DNA of 8,448 nucleotides, from the NCBI GenBank assembly GCA_052038315.1, contig JBQGCF010000028.1, forward strand, positions 1 through 8,448, read 5' to 3'. A program made the position numbers and the translations under genes. Shown one piece after another: positions 1 to 5,031 of this stretch. The stretch is from Iamia sp052038315 (GTDB lineage: Bacteria > Actinomycetota > Acidimicrobiia > Acidimicrobiales > Iamiaceae). The notes under the pieces were generated by a model. It had not been told where the DNA came from. It made no database searches and saw only the letters and a list, made by a program, of their open reading frames with translations. Every line of letters begins with the position of its first letter. The stretch's first letter is position 1.

Positions 1-1088
1 TGAGCGCCCAGCTCGGGGCCGGGGCCGACGACCGGGCCGACCGGGGCCCGGCGCCGCCCGCCCCGCCGGCGGTGCGGGGCGGACGTCGCCGCCGACCCAC
101 GGTCCTGGCCCTGGCCGCCGCCGTGCTGGTCGTCCTGGCCCTCGTGGGCGTGGCGGTGGGCCTGGGCCGCGACGACGGCGAGGACGTCCACGTGGCCACG
201 ACCACCGTCCCGTCGACGTCGGCTCCGACCTCCGCCCCCTCGACGACCGGGACGACGACGCCGGCGGTGGCCGACCGACCCCTGGAGGGGCCGACGTGGT
301 GGCTCGAAGGGCTCTCGGTCGACGGCGAGGCCTACGAGATCCCGCTCGACGTCGTCGTCCGGATCGGCATCGGCCCGTCGGAGTGCCCACCGGGGCCCGA
401 CTGCCTGCCGCCGGCGGGAACGACGGTGCTGGGCGGCTACGACGGCTGCAACGGCTTCAGCGCCCAGGTCACCGTGGGCGACGGGACGATCGTCGGCCAC
501 GGCATCGGCGGCACGCTGGTCGGCTGCACGGGCGCCCGCGACGAGATCTCGTCCCTGGTGCGCCTGGGCGCCGGCGACGCCCGCTACGCCATCTCCGGCG
601 ACGTCCTCACCCTGACCGCCGGCGGGGTCGAGGCCACCTACCGGGCCGGCACCGACGACGGCTACCCGGCGGTGCCCGCCGACGGCGGCATCATCGGCCA
701 GGCCGGGGGCGAGGCGCCCTACCGGGCCTGGTGGGAGCCGATCGAGGTCGCCAGCGAGCACGGCGTCCGGGTGCGGGTCATGCAGCAGGGGACGACGCCC
801 CCGAGCGCCGGCGGCATCGACATGGTCGGCCCGACCCGGGTGCCCTTCGCCGCCGCGGTGGCGACGGGCGGGCCGCAGAGCGTCCTGGCCGGTGTGGTCG
901 ACGCCCGGGCCACCCTCGTGACCTACCGGTGGGGCGGCACCGTCGTCGAGGTGCCCACCGTGCCGCGGCCCGGCGCGCCGGGCCTGCGGGGCTTCACCGC
1001 CCTGGTCGACGGCTCGACGATGGGGTGGCGGCTGTGGGCCACGGCGGCCGACGGGAGCGAGGTGGCGACCTTCGTCCACCGGCCCTGA
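1..1088 (+). CDS. Membrane-anchored META (HslJ-like) domain protein, 5' end outside window
   Basis: The frame is open from base 3 to TGA 1086-1088. Bases 1-2 are TG, so a start codon could straddle the window edge. GTG at 72 is an internal alternative, but the Ala/Pro/Asp-rich tail before it reads as normal coding sequence. Counting from that GTG: an Arg-rich stretch (R5-R8), one transmembrane helix (about 10-32), a Thr/Ser/Pro linker (about 43-66), then a META domain (about 73-193). The META signature is GYDGCNGFS around 122-130, with C126 and C152 as the usual paired cysteines; an extra pair, C105 and C111, sits in a Pro-rich insertion. Residues about 205-338 form a second, beta-rich region that I do not recognise. 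Topology is inside-N, outside-C. META domains occur in HslJ and other envelope proteins, and their biochemical role is not settled. Such N-in membrane proteins often follow ECF sigma genes in actinobacteria, but nothing here tests that. Confidence 0.82.
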   Translation, partial: SAQLGAGADDRADRGPAPPAPPAVRGGRRRRPTVLALAAAVLVVLALVGVAVGLGRDDGEDVHVATTTVPSTSAPTSAPSTTGTTTPAVADRPLEGPTWWLEGLSVDGEAYEIPLDVVVRIGIGPSECPPGPDCLPPAGTTVLGGYDGCNGFSAQVTVGDGTIVGHGIGGTLVGCTGARDEISSLVRLGAGDARYAISGDVLTLTAGGVEATYRAGTDDGYPAVPADGGIIGQAGGEAPYRAWWEPIEVASEHGVRVRVMQQGTTPPSAGGIDMVGPTRVPFAAAVATGGPQSVLAGVVDARATLVTYRWGGTVVEVPTVPRPGAPGLRGFTALVDGSTMGWRLWATAADGSEVATFVHRP

Positions 1089-1100
1089 CGCCCAACGGTG

Positions 1101-1130
1101 TTGCGGTCGGAGGCGGTTCGCCAGCATGAT
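1101..1130 (+). promoter_or_regulatory. Possible promoter of the tRNA-His gene
   Basis: TTGCGG (1101-1106) resembles a -35 box and CATGAT (1125-1130) a -10 box, with an 18-bp spacer. The -10 ends 12 bp before the first tRNA base, a reasonable distance for a short 5' leader. Matches to consensus are partial (3/6 and 4/6), so this is a positional guess. The 54-bp gap between the META gene stop and the tRNA holds nothing else I can identify. Confidence 0.3.
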
Positions 1131-1142
1131 CGGGGGCCCTAC

Positions 1143-1216
1143 GCCGCGGTAGCTCAGTTGGTTAGAGCGCCTGATTGTGGATCAGGAGGTCAGGGGTTCA
1201 AGTCTCCTCCGCGGTA
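1143..1216 (+). tRNA. tRNA-His (GTG anticodon) with atypical G1:U72, A73 acceptor end
   Basis: The full cloverleaf folds by eye. Acceptor 1143-1149 pairs with 1209-1215. The D stem is GCTC/GAGC (1152-1155, 1165-1168), and the anticodon stem is CCTGA/TCAGG (1170-1174, 1182-1186) around loop TTGTGGA. The anticodon is GTG at 1177-1179. The variable loop is 1187-1191, and the T arm is AGGGG/CTCCT with loop TTCAAGT. The anticodon decodes His codons. The discriminator base 73 is A (1216), the terminal pair is G1:U72, and the base before G1 is C (1142), so no G-1 is encoded. CCA is not encoded (CTG follows). Most bacterial tRNA-His carry G-1 paired to C73, the main identity element for HisRS. The state seen here matches the divergent tRNA-His of a subgroup of alphaproteobacteria such as Caulobacter. 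The gene call is secure; the evolutionary meaning is inference. Confidence 0.97.
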
Positions 1217-1218
1217 CT

Positions 1219-1254
1219 GAAGCCAGGCCGAAGGCCGAAGCCAGGTCGCAGGCC
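1219..1254 (+). repeat. 18-bp tandem duplication just after tRNA-His
   Basis: Two adjacent 18-bp units, GAAGCCAGGCCGAAGGCC (1219-1236) and GAAGCCAGGTCGCAGGCC (1237-1254), differ at two positions. The array starts two bases after the discriminator base. The second unit supplies the left arm of the hairpin at 1246-1267. It may be a slippage duplication in the tRNA 3' trailer. No open frame makes sense across it. Confidence 0.75.
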
Positions 1255-1267
1255 GTCAGGCCTGCGA
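1246..1267 (+). terminator. Hairpin downstream of tRNA-His, possible terminator
   Basis: TCGCAGGCC and GGCCTGCGA form a perfect 9-bp stem with a 4-base loop GTCA, starting 29 bases after the tRNA end. No T tract follows (ACGGCTGAGG), so it is not a classical intrinsic terminator. High-GC actinobacteria often use tail-less hairpins, and it could also guide tRNA 3' processing. The stem is certain; the role is inferred. Confidence 0.5.
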
Positions 1268-1314
1268 ACGGCTGAGGCGTCGGGCTCCTTCCCGCCGAAG
1301 CTCGCTGCGCTCGC

Positions 1315-1345
1315 CGGCTCGGGCTGGCGCCGTGCTCACGAGCCG
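1315..1345. repeat. GC-rich inverted repeat in the 1217-1399 spacer
   Basis: CGGCTCG (1315-1321) and CGAGCCG (1339-1345) are perfect 7-bp arms around a 17-base centre containing GGCGCC. Just upstream, 1299-1315 has the low-complexity string AGCTCGCTGCGCTCGCC. The rest of the spacer between the tRNA hairpin and 1375 shows no gene. A chance origin is quite possible at this GC content. Confidence 0.3.
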
Positions 1346-1386
1346 TCGGGGCTTCCGCCCGGCGGCGCTGGGCCGGGTCGGCCTCG

Positions 1387-1400
1387 TAGGGTCGGCCGCG
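1387..1400 (+). promoter_or_regulatory. TANNNT -10 box positioned for leaderless transcription of the lipase gene
   Basis: TAGGGT (1387-1392) fits the actinobacterial -10 consensus TANNNT. It ends 7 bp before GTG 1400, so a typical start site would fall on the start codon itself and give a leaderless mRNA. AGGG (1388-1391), 8 bases before the GTG, could instead be read as a weak Shine-Dalgarno. The box lies in the second copy of a 9-bp direct repeat, GGGTCGGCC (1375-1383 and 1389-1397). I see no clear -35. Confidence 0.45.
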
Positions 1401-2666
1401 TGAGATCCTTCGCCCGGGGCGCCGGCGCCCTCATCGCACTGGTGGCACTGCTCGTCGCCGTCGCTTGTTCGGACGACGCCGGCGATCCCGCTGACGGCTC
1501 GTCGGCATCGACGACGACCGAGGCCGAGGCGCCGGAGGCGTCGACGACGACCGAGGCGGCGGTGGAGCCGCTCGTGGTCGAGACGGACGACGAGCTGTAC
1601 GCCGTGCCCGAGCCGATCCCGGGGGGCGCCCACGGCGACCTGGTGCGCTACCAGGAGGTCGAGGCCACCCTCGACGGGGCCCGGTCGTACCGGGTGATGT
1701 ACCTGTCGGAGTCGGTGGCCGGCGACCCGATCGTCGTCACCGGCACCGTCGTCGTCCCGACCGCCCCGGCCCCCGTGGGCGGCCGCCCGGTCCTCACCAT
1801 CGCCCACGGCACCACCGGCATCGCCGACGAGTGCGCCCCGTCCAAGGGCGGGGGCGCGGCCGAGCTGGCCATCGCCGGCCCGGCGGTCGAGCGGGGCTGG
1901 ATCATCGCCGTCACCGACTACGAGGGCCTGGGCACGCCCGGTCGCCACCCGTACCTCGTCGGCGAGAGCGAGGGACGGGGCGTGATCGACGCCGCCCTCG
2001 CCGCCGCCCAGCTGCCCGAGGCCGAGGCCAGCGCCACCACCCTGGTCGCCGGCTACTCGCAGGGCGGCCACGGGGCGCTGTGGGCCAACCAGGTCCAGCC
2101 CGAGTGGGCCCCCGACCTCGACGTGGTCGGCACCTTCGCCGGCGCCCCGGCCACCGAGCTGGACGTGATCCTGGGCGCCGCCGGCAGCCCCGGCGTGTCC
2201 GGCTTCGCAGCCATGATCGTCGCCGGCTTCGCCGCCGCCTACCCCGACGAGGCCGACCCGGCCACGTTCCTCACCCCCGAGGGCGTCGAGCGCCTGACGG
2301 CCGTGGACGAGGGCTGCACCGGCGACGTCTTCGGCGCCTACGCCGGGCTGGAGCCGCAGGAGATCGTCCTGCCCGACGGGCCGTCGACCGAGCCGTGGCC
2401 CGAGCTGGCCCGGGACAACAACCCCGGTCAGGTCCGTCACCGACGACCCGATCCTGATCATCCACAGCCAGCAGGACGAGACGGTGCCGCCCTTCCTGAG
2501 CGAGATCCTGTTCGAGCGGATGTGCGGGCTGGGCCAGGCGGCCGAGCGCCGGGTGCTCGCCGACGGGGGCGGCCACGGCCCGGCCGCGGTGGTCGCCTAC
2601 CCCCAGGCGCTGGAGTGGTTCGACCAGCTGCTGGCCGGCGAGACGGTCGAAAACACCTGTCCGTGA
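1400..2666 (+). pseudogene. Secretory-lipase family (LIP) alpha/beta hydrolase lipoprotein, frameshifted
   Basis: Start GTG 1400 follows a TANNNT box; longer in-frame starts would lie in the tRNA gene. Residues 1-23 look like a lipoprotein signal (R2, R6, hydrophobic 8-22, C23 after AVA, a weak lipobox). A Thr/Ser/Glu linker follows, encoded partly by a 17-bp direct repeat (1508-1524, 1541-1557). The hydrolase core has AHGTTG (oxyanion region, H136-G137), DECAPS, GLGTPGRHPYLVGESEGR and the nucleophile elbow GYSQGG with Ser220, all typical of LIP (PF03583) esterases/lipases that act on extracellular esters. The frame is good to NNPG (about 2428). It then becomes Arg/Pro-rich nonsense ending at 2692, while the homology resumes one base later as TDDPILIIHSQQDETVP and runs to TGA 2664-2666, with the catalytic Asp (2475) and His (2574). 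A 1-base insertion or 2-base deletion in 2426-2441 explains this. The repaired protein would be about 421 aa. It may be a true pseudogene or a sequencing/assembly error; no slippery site is visible. Confidence 0.85.
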
Positions 2667-2698
2667 ACGGACGACCAGGGGCGCCCCACTGAGGGTGG

Positions 2699-2712
2699 TC
2701 GAACCCCTTCGA
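2699..2712. repeat. Short palindrome TCGAA-CCCC-TTCGA, possible operator
   Basis: Perfect 5-bp arms flank a 4-base centre in the gap between the lipase and the flavoprotein gene. The AT content of the arms stands out from the surroundings. Spacing and size could suit a dimeric regulator, but this single site could be chance. A further imperfect stem (2725-2730 with 2737-2742, one G:T) lies just downstream. Confidence 0.3.
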
Positions 2713-2748
2713 ATCGAGCGGATGACCTCCTGAGAGGGGGGTGCTGGC

Positions 2749-2769
2749 CGATGGGTGCCGGTCCCATCG
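2749..2769. promoter_or_regulatory. Perfect inverted repeat in the flavoprotein leader
   Basis: CGATGGG (2749-2755) and CCCATCG (2763-2769) are perfect 7-bp arms around loop TGCCGGT, ending 36 bp before the ATG at 2806. It could be an operator in DNA or a hairpin in the mRNA leader. The gap 2667-2805 has no recognisable TANNNT box, so the operon promoter is not identified. The function is unproven. Confidence 0.4.
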
Positions 2770-2793
2770 CGACCCACGCTGCACCAGTCCCTC

Positions 2794-2800
2794 GGAGGGG
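2794..2800 (+). promoter_or_regulatory. Strong Shine-Dalgarno of the flavoprotein gene
   Basis: GGAGGGG is followed by AACCC and ATG 2806, giving 7 bases between GGAGG and the start. This decides the start over the in-frame GTG at 2755, which has no such site and lies inside the inverted repeat. Confidence 0.85.
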
Positions 2801-2805
2801 AACCC

Positions 2806-5031
2806 ATGACCGACCGCCGCAAGATCCTGATCGTGGGAGGGGGGCCGGCCGGCCTGGCCGCCGCCCTCTCCCTCACCGACCCCGAGCTCCACCCGACGTG
2901 GCGCGACGACTACGAGGTCACCGTCCTCCAGCTGGGCTGGCGCCTCGGCGGCAAGGGCGCCACCGGCCGCAAGGGCGAGGTCGTCCGCGACGAGGAGCTG
3001 GGCGCCTGGCGCCTCGTCGGCGATGCCCGCATCCAGGAGCACGGCATCCACCTGTTCGGGAACATGTACACCAACGCCCTGCGGATGCTCGACCACTGCA
3101 TGCAGGAGCTGCCGCCCGGCCCCGACGGCACCAAGGAGACCATCGACGAGGTGCTGACCCCCAGCAACCGCCTCGCCATGGCCGACATGATCGACCGCCG
3201 GTGGGAGCTCACCTGGCAGACGATGCCCCACAACGACATGGAGCCGTGGGGGCCCGAGGACCACGTCGACCTCAAGGCCTTCGTCACGGAGATCGTGGCC
3301 CTGATCATCTCGCTGCTGGAGGAGGCCTTCGGCCCCGGTGACGGCGAGGGCCTGCGCGCCCACCTCGGGGACCACCACCAGCTCGGCGCCCTCAAGGCCG
3401 AGCACGAGCGGGAGGAGCTGGCCCCCAGCGAGCCCCACCCCGGGCGCCACCGCGAGATCCTCGATCTGGTCGAGACGATGCGCCTGCGCCTGAAGGAGCA
3501 CGTCGACCGGAACGAGGCCACCAGCCGCTACGCCCGCCTCCGCTCGGTCTGGTGCCAGGTCGAGCTGTACAGCACCGCGCTGCGTGGCGTGATCGCCGAC
3601 AAGATCTTCGAGCGGGGCCTCGGCTCGGTCGACGGCGAGGACTACCTCCACTGGCTGCGCCGCCACGGCATGAACGAGGTCGCCGTCAGCAGCAGCGTCA
3701 CCCAGATGCCGGCCCAGATCTGCTTCCAGGTCGTCGACGGCGACACCAGCGTCCCGCCGACGATGGCCACCTCGTCGTTCCTCTGGTTCGTCCTCCGCCA
3801 GCTGCTCGCCTGCGGCCAGGGCAGCTACTGGTTCACCCGGGGCACCGGCGACACCGTGATCGCCCCCTTCTACCGGGTCGCCCGCGACCGGGGCGTCGAC
3901 TTCAAGTTCTTCCGCCGGGTCGAGGAGCTCGTGTACGACGACGAGACCGGTCGCATCGAGCGCATCGAGGTCCAGGTCCAGGCCACCACCGTGGACGGGG
4001 CCGAGTACGACCCGCTGGTCGTCCTGCCCGACGAGACCCTCGGCTGGCCGGCCACCCCGATCTACGGCCAGCTCGAGCAGGGCGAGGAGCTGCGGGCGTC
4101 CGGCGTCGACCTCGAGTCGTGGTGGACCCCGTGGGAGGGCGTGGGCCACGAGACCCTCGTCGCCGGCGTCGACTACGACTGCGTGATCAGCGCCCTGCCG
4201 CTGCCCAGCGTCGAGCACCTCGCCCCGACCCTGGTCGAGCACGCCCGCTGGAAGCCGGCCGTGGCCGCCATGCCCGGCATCGCCACCATGGCCGCCCAGA
4301 TCTGGACGGACCCCACCACCATCGAGCTGGGCCTGCCGGAGCTCCCGGGCACCGACCGGACCGTCGGCACCGCCGCCGTCCAGCCCCTCGGCATGGCCGA
4401 CATGTCCGACGTCATCGCCGCCGAGAACTGGCCGGCCGACGACACCCCGAAGGGCCTGCTCTACTTCTGCGGCCCGATGGCCCACCGGGGCCCCTGGCCG
4501 GCACCCGACCAGCACGAGACCCCCGCCCTGCTGGACGACTGGGCCAAGGCCACCTTCACCCAGTGGCTGCGCACGGCCGCCTCGGTGCTGCCCGCCTCGG
4601 CCACCGACCCGTTCGTGGGCGGCGCCTTCGACCCGGCCCTCCTCCACGTCCCCGCCGGCATCGAGGCCGTGGGCCAGGAGCGGATCGACTTCCAGTACTG
4701 GCGCTGCAACGCCGACCCCAACGAGCGCTACGTCCCGTCGCCCCCCGGCTCCGGTGCGCTGCGGCCCGAGGCCTGGCAGAGCGGGGCCTCCAACCTGGCC
4801 CTGGCCAGCGACTGGATCTCGACCGGGATGGACATCGGTTCCTTCGAGGGCGCAGTCATGTCAGGCTTGTTGGCGGCGCACGCGCTGACCGGGCTCCCCG
4901 CCCTGGACAAGATCGTGGGCTACGACTTCGTCAGGCCGCACCGGGCCGAGCAGCAGGAGGGGACGACCACCATCGAGACCACGGCCATCGACGTGGCCCA
5001 CGCCGACGCCCGCAGGGTGCCCGCCGGGTGA
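2806..5031 (+). CDS. FAD-dependent amine-oxidase/phytoene-desaturase-like oxidoreductase, 741 aa
   Basis: The protein begins with a dinucleotide-binding fold at the extreme N terminus: ILIVGGGPAG with G11, G13 and G16. VTVLQLGWRLGGKGATGR follows at 38-55, the second FAD-binding motif of carotenoid-desaturase/amine-oxidase flavoproteins. Q42 stands where a ribose-binding Glu is usual. EHGIHLFGNMYTNALRML (78-95) resembles the EHG-H motif of plant/cyanobacterial phytoene desaturases. The C-terminal motif LALASDWISTGMDIGSFEG (664-682) has D669 placed to bind FAD, as in LAGDW...EGA motifs. With no signal peptide or clear membrane helix, it should be cytosolic or membrane-associated. At 741 aa it is much longer than typical desaturases (about 450-500); much of the excess is a helical, Glu/His-rich stretch at about 130-270 and a middle region at about 380-460. 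The substrate is unknown, and no carotenoid or terpenoid gene is adjacent. It is translationally coupled to the next gene by a 4-bp overlap. Fold assignment is firm; reaction is not. Confidence 0.9.
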   Translation: MTDRRKILIVGGGPAGLAAALSLTDPELHPTWRDDYEVTVLQLGWRLGGKGATGRKGEVVRDEELGAWRLVGDARIQEHGIHLFGNMYTNALRMLDHCMQELPPGPDGTKETIDEVLTPSNRLAMADMIDRRWELTWQTMPHNDMEPWGPEDHVDLKAFVTEIVALIISLLEEAFGPGDGEGLRAHLGDHHQLGALKAEHEREELAPSEPHPGRHREILDLVETMRLRLKEHVDRNEATSRYARLRSVWCQVELYSTALRGVIADKIFERGLGSVDGEDYLHWLRRHGMNEVAVSSSVTQMPAQICFQVVDGDTSVPPTMATSSFLWFVLRQLLACGQGSYWFTRGTGDTVIAPFYRVARDRGVDFKFFRRVEELVYDDETGRIERIEVQVQATTVDGAEYDPLVVLPDETLGWPATPIYGQLEQGEELRASGVDLESWWTPWEGVGHETLVAGVDYDCVISALPLPSVEHLAPTLVEHARWKPAVAAMPGIATMAAQIWTDPTTIELGLPELPGTDRTVGTAAVQPLGMADMSDVIAAENWPADDTPKGLLYFCGPMAHRGPWPAPDQHETPALLDDWAKATFTQWLRTAASVLPASATDPFVGGAFDPALLHVPAGIEAVGQERIDFQYWRCNADPNERYVPSPPGSGALRPEAWQSGASNLALASDWISTGMDIGSFEGAVMSGLLAAHALTGLPALDKIVGYDFVRPHRAEQQEGTTTIETTAIDVAHADARRVPAG

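Noticed and set aside
296..1129. 277-aa + strand frame inside the META gene
   Set aside because: Arg/Gly-rich off-frame translation of the META gene, with no domain.
1175..1399. N-terminal extension of the lipase from TTG 1175
   Set aside because: This would start within the tRNA anticodon loop and run through the hairpin. The residues are not signal-like, whereas GTG 1400 gives a proper lipoprotein signal and a promoter at the right distance.
1256..2461. 401-aa minus-strand frame opposite the lipase
   Set aside because: Low-complexity Gly/Val/Asp/Arg translation with no motif; it overlaps the family-typical lipase frame.
2484..2666. Separate 60-aa gene at the end of the lipase
   Set aside because: Its sequence is the catalytic Asp/His end of the LIP domain, so it is the frameshifted tail of the same gene.
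2678..2687. GGGGCGCCCC palindrome as lipase terminator
   Set aside because: It has no loop and no T tract. As a hairpin it would close only a few pairs, and such strings arise easily by chance here.
2691..2715. T-arm-like sequence suggesting a tRNA fragment in the gap before the flavoprotein
   Set aside because: The TTCGA strings resemble a T loop, but no matching acceptor, D or anticodon arms are found on either strand.
2458..4647. 729-aa open frame on the minus strand
   Set aside because: Antisense shadow of the flavoprotein gene, whose + frame has clear FAD motifs and a strong Shine-Dalgarno. Long antisense frames are expected at this GC content.
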